Positions 23,991-34,570 of a stretch of DNA of 64,000 bases are shown here, in pieces. The position numbers were made by a program, and so were the translations under genes. The DNA comes from Melastoma dodecandrum. Lineage: Eukaryota > Streptophyta > Magnoliopsida > Myrtales > Melastomataceae. The stretch lies in NCBI GenBank assembly GCA_029817715.1, contig JARUPY010000539.1:8221501-8285500 (forward strand). The letters run 5' to 3'. The notes beneath the pieces are model-generated. The model did not search any database and was not told the origin of the DNA. It saw nothing but the letters and a program-made list of their open reading frames with translations. Position 1 is the first letter of the stretch; every line of letters starts with the position of its first letter.

Positions 23991-25109
23991 TGTTTGCATC
24001 GAAGACGGATCACGTCGGAAATATTTGGCAATGATACTCACAGGGTTTATAGATGTGGTCGCCTGTAAGTAAATGAAATAGATTGAATTAAATATGCGAA
24101 GTCTTACAATAAAAATAAGGTGCTTAGCCATAAAAACAAAGCTAGGACAGTGGTGCAACGTCGTAAACTTGCTTCTGGGCGCTGCAGACTAAGAGGCGAG
24201 GGCGTAAACTTGCCGCTGAACGCTGTAGTCTTGCGAATCTGAACGATAGGGACGTCGTAGACTTGGCGATGGGCGCTGTGGACTTGGGAGTCTGGGTGAT
24301 GACGTCGTAGACTTGATAACAAAGTGCTGTAAACTTGCGACTCTGGATGGCGAAGCTTGGTTGCTGGGCTTGGTGGACGGTGTGTGGTTGAACGTAGAGG
24401 CGGATGTGGATACCAAGGCTATGGTTGCTCACCCTGGTGGTTGAGTCGAAGGCGGATTTGCGTGCACGGACTACGGTAGCTCGTCCTGCTGGTGGAATGC
24501 TGGCGGGGAGTTGTTACCAGATCTACGGTTGCTCACTCTGATGGTGGACGTGAAGGCGGAGTTTGGTTGTCGGAGCTACGGTTGCTCACTCTGACGGTGG
24601 AAGTGAAAACCACTGAAACTTTAAAAGTTTCGCCGAGGTCGGGGATTCCTAACAACTAAGGGGTGACGAGCAAATAAAGCTTCTGTTGGCTGATTTGATC
24701 GTGGTTTTTCCAAGGGATGAAGATCTCTTGGTTTGTTACGACCTCTGAAGATCATCTGATCTAAACCACCCCAGTGGATCTCGGAGTCAACAAACTGTCC
24801 TTTAAGACGTGCCTCTCGTGCGGACGTGAGTTGTCAACTCCACTGATTTCATAGTTAACAAACTGTCGTGCAACCCGAGCACACATGGGTTGTAGACTCC
24901 ACTGACTTTGGAGATAATCCATTCTTTGAGATGTGTGACCTGTGCAGACGTGGGCCGTAGACTCCCACTTCTCTCGGGGTCACTAATCAATCATGTGCCG
25001 ATTAGGGCTTTAGGCCTGGTGTGAGCGCTGCGTCTTGTCTCACGCGGGCGCCGCGTCCTATTGTGGGCTTTGTCAGAGAGTAGGCCCAAGATAGTTCATC
25101 ATGTCAATA
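23991..25109 (-). repeat. Right LTR (5' LTR in element sense)
   Basis: It pairs with 11961-13076. Starts TGTTTGCATC. The end reads ATGTCAATA where the left LTR has ATGTCAACA, a single change at the terminal CA. The target duplication CCTTG follows directly. Confidence 0.93.
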
Positions 25110-26163
25110 CCTTGCCAAAGTATCTTCAAGAAGACACTCTCAGCCAGGAGTTCGAGGACCTCCTCCCAACCTTGCCGTTTGAGAAGGGCTGGATCGCGCC
25201 CCGTCTCCGCCTCTACTGTGGCTTCTGGTTCCATCCTTCCCACTTGAATGGAGTGCTCTCTGTTTAGCAATAGAAATTATAAGCCACAAATCTTAGTACA
25301 TATAGAGAGCAACGGTCTAGGATACAGACTAAAAGCACGCGAGGCCTTTTAAGAAGGTAGCTGCGGAAACACATCAGACGAAGGTTTATGGGCGAAATAG
25401 TTACGAAGCGACAAGGGCTATCGGGCGATGATGGTTACCTGGCGAACAAGCTACAGTCAGATGGGCATACGAGAAAACTCTATAGAGAAGGCTAATGGGC
25501 GATACGGTCGATCAGTGACTGTTATGAGAAGATTTGGGAGATCTCGATAGATAGAAAGGAGATGGTTGCCATGCTCACTCGGATGGAAAGAAGATATTTC
25601 ACGAAGATTGAAAACATGGACACGAAATATATGTATAATATTTCAGTTACGTATTCAAGTAGGGCTAACATAGTATAATGTTAGGCATTTTACAAACATA
25701 CCTCTCTACAGGCGGACATATAATATTTTTAATCTTTCATGCATTCGGGCGTGCAAGCATTCCAGCGTTCTTGCGATCTTGTGGTCCTGCGGTCATCTTT
25801 TCTCTGAAGGCATCGTCAATGGCATCTGTAAGTGCTTCCACTTAAGGTGTCGTTTCGCTTCTTTTTTCCTCATTCTTCTTTAATTCAAATGGTGATCACA
25901 CATTCAAACGAACCTCCGAGTACCGGAAACTCGTAATGCCAAAGATTTCCAACATGCTCGGATCTGGCTTGCCTAGCGGTCATTTCTGAAGCGAACACGC
26001 CTTTGGCGATAACAGTGGGAATAAAGCCAACAATGACGAAAACCAGGAGTGATAACAATTCGAGTAACCTGGAGGAAAATAACTCCGAGGGGGAAAACAA
26101 TGGTAAGGACAAAAACCCAAATCCAGGAATGACTGGGGAACTGTCCGCTATCATGAACTCTTA

Positions 26164-27762
26164 ATGGAGAGGGTCGATGCTAATGATAGGAAGTACGATG
26201 CCTCTAAGGAGGAGATTGCTTCTAAGATGGATGTCATTGTCCGGAACCTGGAGACCATCTCGAGAATCTCGATAAGCAGCCTTGGCAAAGAACAGGGTGA
26301 ATCGGCCGCCGAGCACCACTTTGAATATGATGCTTATAGGGCGTCAATAGCCGAAGGGAAGAAGAAGGTTGGCATTTATGATGTTCCCAATATCTCCACG
26401 GGCTTCAAAGGGCCTGACCATGACAACTCTCCTCTCGTGATCAATGAGAAGAGAACGACTTAACGACAAGATCACTAGGCTATATATGAGCTTCCTTTTC
26501 ATAGGAAGGAGAGCTTCTACAACCTAGTAGAAACCGAACAATTCCGTTCCCTCGAAGAGACTCGACATTCTGAGTACATTCCCCAACCTCCGCATGAAAG
26601 GGGAATGGTAGCACACGAGGTGACGGTCCTGCTGATTTTATGCCTGAGATAAAGACATGTGGCAAGGTTGGTTGAGTAGGCGACCACGGGGATGGATAAC
26701 GCGAATGAGGTTGAACTCTATCGTGCCCCCTACCCTAACGGTATTGACCAGGACTATCATTTCCTAAGGGGGGGTATCGAGTACCCATATTTGCTCGTTC
26801 CTCGGGCAAGGAAGCTATATTTTTCACATAGCATATTGATCGCTTCACCCGCCAAGCTGGGAAACCTGCCACTAATGGATTTTTGGAAACTTTGTCTATT
26901 TGCTAGCTCTTTTACAAGAACTGCCTTTACATGGTATGTAAACCTACCTCGAAATTTGGTGTGGAATTGGGAAGAGATGCAGTGCGATTCACACTGGCAT
27001 TCACAAGACTGGCACGGTTATGACTCTGTTGGATCTCACCCATATGAAGCATCAACCTAGGAACCTTTGTTCAATTTTCTTGAATAGGCTTCGAAAGGCA
27101 AGGCCGAGATGCAAGACCATTCTGTCTGAGGCCGAGCCATAGCCATAACTCAAGATTCTCCTCTTCTTTGGTTTAAAAAAAACTAGAAGGGTAGGATTTT
27201 AGAGATTGTAATGAGTTGGCCAGAAAAGCCATCTGTGATGAAAACTTGCTCATAGAGAAAATATAGGCGAAAGGGAGCATAATCACAGGTTTCCTAGATT
27301 CCTATAACGCAGAACTTGTAGTAGATGTCGACGTCCCAAATTACGTAAAGGGGCATCCCTTGGCTAAGAAAAACATCAGGGCCAAAGCTTCTCAAAAAAT
27401 GCTGGAAGAAAGGAAATACTCTTTCGACGAAGAAAAGGCCAATGAAATCTTTGAATTCATGCTCCAAAAATGGATGGATTCGATCGAAAACAGGCTATCG
27501 ACTCCCTCGCATTGACCGAGAAAGGTCAATTAAATTTTGTAAATGGCAGTGGTCATTTGCCCATTCCAGTAGGGACTGCATCACGTTTAGGAACTTGTCG
27601 CAGGATCTAATAGAGTTTAAGGAGTTACGCTTTCCTGACTCGGGAGTCCAGGCTTTGACTGAGTCGCAACCTTTTGGTGACCCAGTCGAAATTAACGCTT
27701 TTGATGTTTTGGCTCACTGTCACCCCTTCATTGATGTAGGGGTATTGAGATTAATCAACTGA
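26164..27762 (+). pseudogene. gag remnant of the plus-strand gypsy element
   Basis: 26164-26463 encodes a helical N-terminal stretch. 26692-27060 encodes YRAPYPNGIDQDYHFLRGG and DFWKLCLFASSFTRTAFTWY, matching YKSPYPANIDRDFPLPKGY and DFWKLKLFPNSLKGDAFTWY of the element at 11961-25109. 27442-27762 matches its Cys/His block (FCKWQWSFAHSSRDCITFRN). Many stops and shifts. Confidence 0.85.
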
Positions 27763-29200
27763 GACTGGCGAAACAATCATTGCCAACATGTTGTTCAAGC
27801 GGTTGTCAAGCAAATGGATACTCGATGTTGTACTGATCTCAGGACCAAGCAACATGATCATTGTCGCTGGCACAAGGATGCTTCGTACACCACAGACCAG
27901 TGCCACACTTTCAGGAAGTACCTGCTGAATGAAAGGTAAGCGGAGTGGTATGACCTCAACCGCCTCGAGGAGATGCCCATGGGGATCAACAATAGTCCAA
28001 AAGCAGAAAGGTACTCCAACGGCTGGATTGAAAGAGCTCCATGCCCCTGGAGATGTCTGAAACGAGGAACTCTAGGAGAAAGCAAAAACACCCAAAAAGG
28101 GCCTCACAACAAAATGCTCCCTAGGCGACGCACCATTGACTGCCTTGTACCTCAGCAGGCGAAAGAGAATACAGAGCAACGAGCTAGTGTACCAGATCGC
28201 CCTCGGAGTGACGTAGATGCTATGAGGAACGAAACTTTGCTAGCCCAATTTCTGATAGCAAATATGCTTTGTTACAGGTGCAAACCTATAGCAGTGCAAA
28301 AGGTACTCACCCATATGTGCCAACCGTGCTGCAACCAATACTTCCTACTGCTAGTCAAAATGGCGGTTGAAGAGACGATCAAAATAGAGGCAGTAAACCC
28401 TCCATCAAGTAACACACCAGACTCTGAGTCAACATATCTCCCGGATTCACCTCGAATGGAGAGGCTCCGAAAGGGTTATGACCCAGACAAAAAGGATTTC
28501 ACTCGGGTAGATACCTACCTCCAACCTCTTAAGCGCTCACACTATGTCCGCGTTCCTTACATACCAGCAGTGGATGCATGGCAGAAGGTGGGCATGAAGA
28601 CGCAACCTCAGTCACCCACCGAGAGAACGAAAAGGCGGAAAGAGAAAAGGGTGTGAGACGCCACGGAGAAACGCGCCAGGCCAGCAACCTTCGAGGCTCA
28701 GAAAATTAAGGCGCCAAGCGACCTTAGGTTCAACACGCAAAGCGGCTACAACCCAGTTAAGTTCAAGAATCCACTCGAAACAAATGGAACGAGTTGCAAC
28801 GTCCTCATGCTACCAGTCGAGTTCGCTAAAAGGAAAGAAGGCAATGCGGAATGTAGTCTGTCGTTCCCCCTTAGTCTCAATAATGTAACTGAAGTACCAT
28901 GGAATTTCCCAGGCGGATGGTTGAGAGGGCCTCCTTTATCCTTCGGAGACGCATTTTCCCGCTACACATTTAGGCGATGTTCAATAAAGTGGCAGCACAA
29001 CAACGTACTACCTCTCGAAGCATATAAACGTTTGGAGAGCGATAAAACTATGCTAGAAAAGACTGACGTGAGCGTCAGCAGCTTTAACGGGACTACCTCT
29101 TCCTGCTTAGGTGTAGTGTCCGTCCGACTTCGTGTCGACACCCATGAAAAGAAAATGATTTTTCTTCGTCATAGACATAAAGCAGTCCTTTAGTGTCCTA
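27763..29200 (+). pseudogene. gag-protease linker and protease remnant
   Basis: 27973-28656 contains CYRCKPIAVQKVLTHMCQPC, equivalent to the Cys-rich linker of the related element. 28807-29193 covers the protease: SSFNGTTSSCLGVVSVRLRV matches its flap region, while the active-site part is unrecognisable. Frames change several times. Confidence 0.75.
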
Positions 29201-29603
29201 CGTTAGAGGGACTGGCTGTACAAAGCAGGCGCTATAGCACTCTATAGGGGAAATATGCATTACAGGGAAAACACGACTTAGAAGTCGTTACAAGGGAAAT
29301 ATGCAAAAAAGATAACATGTCTTACGTATGTGCAGGGGAACTGAAGCAAGTCAAAGACAGGACGTTAAAGCAAAGCCATACACTCGGAAACCCGAATGTT
29401 GGACCTTCAGGTGAAGCGGGCTTCGAATTCCTGTTGTCGTATGACATACCGAATCTGGCAGCACCAGAGTAGCCAGTCATTCCAACTGGATGGGGCGACG
29501 AACTTCAGCATGAGGCTGGCGAAGACCTGACCCTGCTCGAAAGAGATCTGTGCGAGGCAAGATTAGAAGGTGACAATGCCATGCAACAAATAAAGATGGA
29601 CTA

Positions 29604-30771
29604 TGATAACTCTATGAAAGTAGAGTTATTTAGGGCAATTTCATACTTAGATTTTGTTAGATTTATGAAATATTGCGTTCATTGCATAATATTACTGGTT
29701 ATTTCACATTATTCCCGAGAAATGGATTACTGCCGAGTTTTTTAGTCTATTTCAGGATAAATATGGAAAAAAGAGGATCTCGGCGTAATTATGAAGACTA
29801 TGTACAGAGAGAAGATCTTTGGATGCCGGTGAAGGACCTGAAGCTACGATAGGGAGAAAAGAAAAGATTTTCTTTTCATATTTTCGGAGATTCTCTATGT
29901 TTATTTTTAGGATTATAAAAACACTTTATTTACCTTTAGAAGGGAGGAGGCTGCTGGCAACAGGGAGCTGTCAAGAGAGACTTCACCTGTTTTTCTTTTA
30001 GTTTTTCATTATGTCGTTTTTATTGTTTACGATGGATTTGATGTTTTCGTTTACTTCTGTTATGAACTAATTTTCTTTGCCTAGGGTTAAGATGGATCTT
30101 GACAATTAGTCAAGAGTTTATCTCTTTTGGCACACTTGAATGATTTAGGTTAGATTATTCCAATTCGTTCTTAATGCTTTCTTATTGCCTGATCATCAAT
30201 AGGATTGATTAGTGAATTTAGGTGAACTCGGAAGGGGAATCTTAGATTAAGCATCGGAAGAGGAATAACCTAGGTTAAACTTGGTCGGAAGACGGGATTA
30301 TTAAAGAGCGGGATAGAAATATACCCAATCGTCCTAGGTAATTGAATTGGAATTGATTCTTAAAGGGCACTCAATAGTTAATCTACCTAGGAATATAGTG
30401 ATTACTATTTACAATGATGTACGTTCTTATGACCTCGGGAGGGGCGTAGGAAGATAACCGAATTCCAAATTATCAACCAGATCATCTTAAGCATGTTGAT
30501 TGAGATATGACTTGTGATTAATTGTCCGGTGAAATCGTCGCCGTAGGTTCTGTTCTCAATTGAATTTTAATTTAATTTATTTACTCGTTTTCTTTAGCTT
30601 TACATTTAGTTTGATTAATTATCAATTCGCTTAGTTGGATAATAGAGATTGATGGTATTTTAATAATTGGAAAAAGTTTAGATCAGTCCTCGTGGGAACG
30701 ATATCTTACTTACACTTTATTACTTGTACGATCGCGTGCACTTGCGTGGTGAATACGTTTTCGACGTGACA
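29604..30771 (+). mobile_element. Solo LTR (or short LTR-type insertion) in the gypsy linker
   Basis: The insert starts TGATAACTC, ends CGACGTGACA and is flanked by GACTA (29599-29603) and GACTT (30772-30776), a 5-bp target duplication with one mismatch. Removing it joins KM-D to LDPDRLIDL in frame, which matches LEPDRLLKE of the related element, so the boundaries are well supported. The right end (CGTGGGAACGATATC, GTGCACTTGCG) resembles LTR ends of Athila/Tat-type elements. There is no coding sequence. Confidence 0.85.
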
Positions 30772-30776
30772 GACTT

Positions 30777-31170
30777 GGACCCCGACAGACTCATCGATCT
30801 ACCCTCGTCCAATGAAGAGTGATACATTCTACCCAATATCGGACGTCCTAGAACGATTCGATAGATAAAGGGCGTCTAAAATATATGGAGAACAGTGCAA
30901 TGTACTCCCATAGACATGCCAAGGCATGCCGAATATTCATTCAATTAATAAAGAAGTCTCTAATATTTCTGTTGTCTCTTATGATCCTCTACGCGAAATT
31001 AACTTGGGGACCACTGAAGCACCACATGTTACCTATTTTATCTCACTATTAATCGAAGCAGAGTCGGGAAACATAAAAAAGGTCCTCCGTGCTTACTAGG
31101 ATTGTTTCGCACGGGATTACACGAAGATGCCTGGCCTTGACCGAAACCTAGTCGAGCACAATTTCGATAG
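30777..31170 (+). pseudogene. Pol linker/RT start of the plus-strand gypsy
   Basis: Continues the frame interrupted by the solo LTR: LDPDRLIDLPSSNEE, then further on FISLLIEAESGNIKKVLRAY and RDYTKMPGLDRNLVEHN, matching the region before RT in the related element. It has stops and ends abruptly near 31170. Confidence 0.8.
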
Positions 31171-32122
31171 CATTTGGCGCAAGTTCAGCCACAGCGTGTA
31201 TAAATCCCTACGAGACATAACAATGACAATAAGTTAGTTCATTTACAACAAAGTATTCAAATAAGATTTAGACGTAAAACATACCTTTTGCTTATCCTTT
31301 ACGAAGACCCAACCTGAACCATCATTTTCACCCAAGTCTTCAAATAAGATAGACATAAACCACATCCATGCTAGCGTGTTCTCCCCTTCCACTACGGCCC
31401 ACGTTCTTGGGTACATGTGATTGTTCCCATCTCGGCCAACTGCAGATAATAGATTACCTCCATATATGTGCTTTAGAAAAGTCCCATGAAATCCGATCAC
31501 ATTCCGACATCTTCCTCTAAAACCCTTCCTCAATTTGTCAAACCCCACGTAAAATCTCTTAAAGGTGTTAAATAGACCCAAACTGGGAGTAATGTCAAGT
31601 TTAAGCTTGAAGGTACTATCAGGACACTTTTTTTCAAGATAAGCAATGTACAATCTAACCTTTTTATAATGCTCCCTGACTATCCCGTTAAGAACTTATG
31701 CGCCATCCATTTAGCTTGATACACTTTAGCTGCATCACACATTGAAGTTGTTTGAAAGTAAACCTGCACGGTTCATTTGAATAAATTCACATACCAACCA
31801 CTTCACAATTGCTTGTCGATTAGCAAATGATCGAGTGCATTTGTGTTCCAGATGGCTCGATTTCACAACAACTGTTCTCTCCCTTTGTAACCATTCGGCA
31901 TAAACCCTCCATAGACAACCCTCGGAACAAACAACCTCCATTCTCCTACTATCACCTCTATTCCATCGCACATTCACGCCATTTAGTGTTGCATAGTCAT
32001 GGATAGCTTCCTTAAACTGTTCTAGACTATCAAATTTAATCCTATACTAAATACTAACTCCTTATGATCACACTCCAGATTGTACATGTTATTTCTCAGT
32101 ATACTACATTCCCCTTGATCAT

Positions 32123-33250
32123 TAGGGGTGAGCATTCGGTATTCCAAATCTAAACCGAACCGAATACCGAAATACCGAATACCAAACTTTTAAAATTTTA
32201 TCTTTCAAATACCGAACCGAATGCTGAACTTCTAAATACCAAAATAATTTATGTATTTTGATTCGGTATCTGAAAGTTTCAAACTTTGAATTGGGCCGAA
32301 TTATTGGACCAAGCCCATAGAATTACATGAACCGATGGATAAAGGACACCAGAAAAATAAAAAATCTCATCCCCAACTTCCTCCCTAACAAACAGCGGCA
32401 GTACACACGGGTCAAGATTGCGAACTACCCAAAAGAAAAGGTGGAGACTTTGACAGTGATTCCTCTGCTCTGTGGTGAATCCCTCTCCCGTCAATGTAAG
32501 CTGTCGTGATCATAATTCATGCGGTGAGCAAGCAACAGCCCCTCCCCTCAAATGCTAGTCTAAAATTCTGCACCCCTGTCTAGCAGCATGCATAGAGCAG
32601 CTCCTCATGAGGCAGGAAACAACTATACCTTTCATGCCATGAGAAATGAACATAACCTATCTTCTGGGCCATGAAATTTTGGTAATATCGGATGGTGCCA
32701 AGTGAATGACCATCCAGACTGAAAACTTTAATACACTGTTCTGCCAAACCACTTGCGATTATCGGAGCATGCCTGTGAAGAGTGAACAACAAGAACAGTA
32801 AGGGAACCCCGTGGGCATTGATTGCAGGATAGGTTCCACCGGGACATCTTAAAACCAGGACCTGAATATCTCCTACTTGTGATGCACTTACAATCTGAGA
32901 AGAGCAATGATAAAAGAAACAAAAAATATTTGTAGCCCAAGCACCGGACAGCTTGTCACAACCAAGCGACGGGATGAAACGGCGGCGGGGGAAGAGGGAT
33001 TGGAGGCAACCCTAGCTGTAGCTCCTGTTTATGTTTGGACCTAAACGAGGATGGGCCTTGGGCCAAAAGCCCAAGCAGGACACGAGCCTCGTAACAATTC
33101 GATATATATTTGAAATACCTAATTTTTCTTTTATAAAAAAACCGAAACCGAACCAAATACTGATTTTTATTATAAAAATTAAACTGAATCAAATACCAAA
33201 TGTAAATTTCGTTTCAGTAGTTGAAATTTCAAACTTTTTGCTCACCCCTA
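32123..33250 (-). mobile_element. Non-autonomous hAT-type element carrying a captured RAPTOR fragment
   Basis: Terminal inverted repeats TAGGGGTGAGCA (32123-32134) and TGCTCACCCCTA (33239-33250) are a perfect 12-bp match and typical of plant hAT elements. The flanking octamers TTGATCAT and CCGATCAT match at 6 of 8, as for an 8-bp hAT target duplication. Subterminal stretches are rich in ACCGAA. There is no transposase. The centre holds exon and intron pieces of a host gene. Confidence 0.87.
32657..32894 (-). pseudogene. Captured RAPTOR1-like exon
   Basis: The minus strand reads [11 protein letters not shown], then (after a 1-nt shift) RGSLTVLVV, then (after a further 7-nt insertion) [21 protein letters not shown] and [15 protein letters not shown]. 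This is the C-terminal WD40 region of plant RAPTOR, the scaffold that brings substrates to the TOR kinase. The exon is preceded by a T-rich tract and CAG (32895) and followed by GGTTATG, that is, by intron ends. Retained introns mean that genomic DNA, not a spliced mRNA copy, was captured. The piece cannot code for a working protein. Confidence 0.85.
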
Positions 33251-33819
33251 CCGATCATTACCCCGATGTCCTGGCCTATTTCATCATCAGAAGCAAATCA
33301 TATTCAATTTCAGCATCAGCATAACCTCCCTCTCCATGACCTCGTCCTTCTCCGTAGATTGAACCTCCTCCTCCTCATCGAAATTGTTCTCATTAATCTC
33401 ATCTCCCACTATGTAAATATCTATAGATTTAGCTCCAAACAACATTTTAACCATCTCTCCTACTTGCAAATCCGTCCAAATTTCCGTCAAACCATTAGCA
33501 AGACTACACCCAGGCTTAGCAAACCACGTTCTTATAGGCTGATATCCTGAATTCATTTTCAGATTCTTTACTAAAATAACCAATTTTTTCGAAATCCACA
33601 CCTATAAACTTCACAACCTTACCACCTACATAACACACTCTACCACTTAGGCTTAACTTACCTTCGATGTGGAAGATTAGATTAGCCCTATGAACATCCA
33701 TCTAACACAAAAATAGATAATCGTTAATTTCTGTCTAAAAACAGCCAAAACAAATAATAATTAGTTTATGTCTAAAATAGCTAAAAAAAGTTCATACGAT
33801 TAGGCTAGGGACGGGCAGA

Positions 33820-33985
33820 CAGATGGGTGATGGTGTGGGATGGGCCGACCGACGCCGGACTTCGGAGGGGGATGGGCGGACCGATGTCGGACGGGGAGGG
33901 CGGACGGACTCCGGACTGGGGAGGGACGGACGGACGCCGGTGAATGGAAGGTAGGGCCAACGAAAGCGGAGGGAAGGATGTGGGT
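33820..33985 (+). repeat. GC-rich minisatellite-like block
   Basis: About four degenerate units of roughly 30-36 bp (GGGCGGACGGA..CCGGAC..GGGGAGGG) lie in otherwise AT-rich DNA near the MULE end. The ORFs across it are by-products of composition. Confidence 0.7.
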
Positions 33986-34416
33986 TCGCCGGAAGAAGGG
34001 GACATACGTGAGTCTCAAATTGGCTTGATTGAAACCCTAAATTAATTTGATGATGTTTTGTTTTTTGATTGAAAAAAATAATTAATTTAGGTTAAAATGG
34101 GAAAAATCTTGGAAGTCACCCTAACTCCGTGAAGAGGAGGGTGTGACGCAGGATATATTGCAAATAAAGGAATTAGTATAGATAGGTCACGGATGTACTC
34201 GAAAGTATAAGATAAAATTGAAAAAAGTGTCCTAATATGGAATGTAATTAATAATGTGCCCTTTTTGTAATGGTTGGTTTTTGGTTTGATTTATTATTTT
34301 TTATTAGACATGTAATTATTACATTGTATTTCATATAAATTTTGTTCTTATTTACTGTTTCTAGGTGTAATTATTATTTTTATCTTATACATGAACCGAC
34401 ATTCCAAAATTAACGG

Positions 34417-34560
34417 GATTGCCTGATTTAAGAAAAAATTGGCAATCATTTTCTACTAGATTGCCTGATTTAAGCAAAAATCGGCAATCCTTTTCAGATA
34501 GGCTTGCCTTATATTCAGTAAAGTTCGACAATCCCTATGTTATAAGATTGCCGAGTCAAG
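34417..34560. repeat. Short hairpins with GATTGCC/GGCAATC stems
   Basis: Two successive foldbacks: 34417-34447 (GATTGCC, 17-nt spacer, GGCAATC) and 34459-34489 (GATTGCCTGATTT paired with AAATCGGCAATC, one bulge). Further single GGCAATC-like words follow to 34560. Related hairpins occur at 61.3-61.6 kb. Confidence 0.8.
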
Positions 34561-34570
34561 ATGTGGGACG

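Larger units (their letters stand above)
11961..25109 (-). mobile_element. Complete Tat-type Ty3/gypsy element inserted in SOT gene 2
   Basis: LTRs of 1116 bp (11961-13076) and 1119 bp (23991-25109) begin TGTTYGCRTCGAAG on the plus strand. The left copy ends CATGTCAACA; the right one has a mutated end, ATA. They are flanked by CCTTG on both sides (11956-11960 and 25110-25114). gag-pol runs on the minus strand. The presence of a second, archaeal-type RNase H after the gypsy RNase H (AWFDGSSTKNGAGIG) points to the Tat/Ogre/Retand lineage. About 3.7 kb behind pol holds an antisense gene. All major ORFs carry stops or frameshifts, so it is not autonomous now. Confidence 0.95.
11919..25267 (+). 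pseudogene. SOT: Sulfotransferase gene 2, split by a 13.1-kb retrotransposon and truncated
   Basis: Codons 1-14 (MASDGSSSSSTLPL) lie at 11919-11960. The gypsy element 11961-25109 follows, then the target duplication CCTTG (25110-25114), after which the SOT frame resumes exactly in phase at 25115 with PKYLQEDTLSQE and continues to NGVLS at 25261. There the homology ends, and a stop follows at 25265-25267. Excising the element and one copy of CCTTG restores the first 63 codons. All catalytic motifs, which lie further on, are missing and were not found elsewhere in the window. The upstream region (11690-11918) matches that of SOT gene 3. The gene is dead twice over: by insertion, and by loss of its 3' three quarters at the border with the second gypsy element. 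Confidence 0.93.
25261..31170 (+). mobile_element. Truncated Tat-type gypsy element on plus strand
   Basis: gag and protease text in the same order as the 13.1-kb element, but on the opposite strand and far more decayed. The left border coincides with TGTTTAGC exactly where SOT gene 2 homology stops (25261), so the element may begin there with its 5' LTR (TG start). About 25261-25880 has no coding and is the likely LTR. The right end stops in the RT linker (KMPGLDRNLVEH near 31150), after which MULE sequence begins. RT, RNase H, integrase and the 3' LTR are missing. Confidence 0.8.
31200..33720 (-). pseudogene. MULE (MuDR-type) transposase gene, interrupted and truncated
   Basis: Minus strand. 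33701-33260 is the N-terminal part (CYVGGKVVKFIGVD, SIDIYIVGDE). 31977-31735 is the MuDR DNA-binding domain (RRMEVVCSEGCLWRVYAEW..HKCTRSFANRQ). 31653-31243 is the start of the transposase domain (FKRFYVGFDKLRKGFRG, GGNLLSAVGRDGNNHMYP, WAVVEGENTLAWMWF). It ends at KDKQK followed by GTATGT, a likely splice donor, and the remaining exon with the rest of the catalytic domain is absent. A hAT-type element sits between N-terminus and DNA-binding domain. The long MULE terminal repeats were not identified. Confidence 0.88.

Noticed and set aside
33800..34028. Pro/Ser- or Gly/Arg-rich ORFs near 33.9 kb
   Set aside because: They follow from the GC-rich minisatellite composition on both strands.
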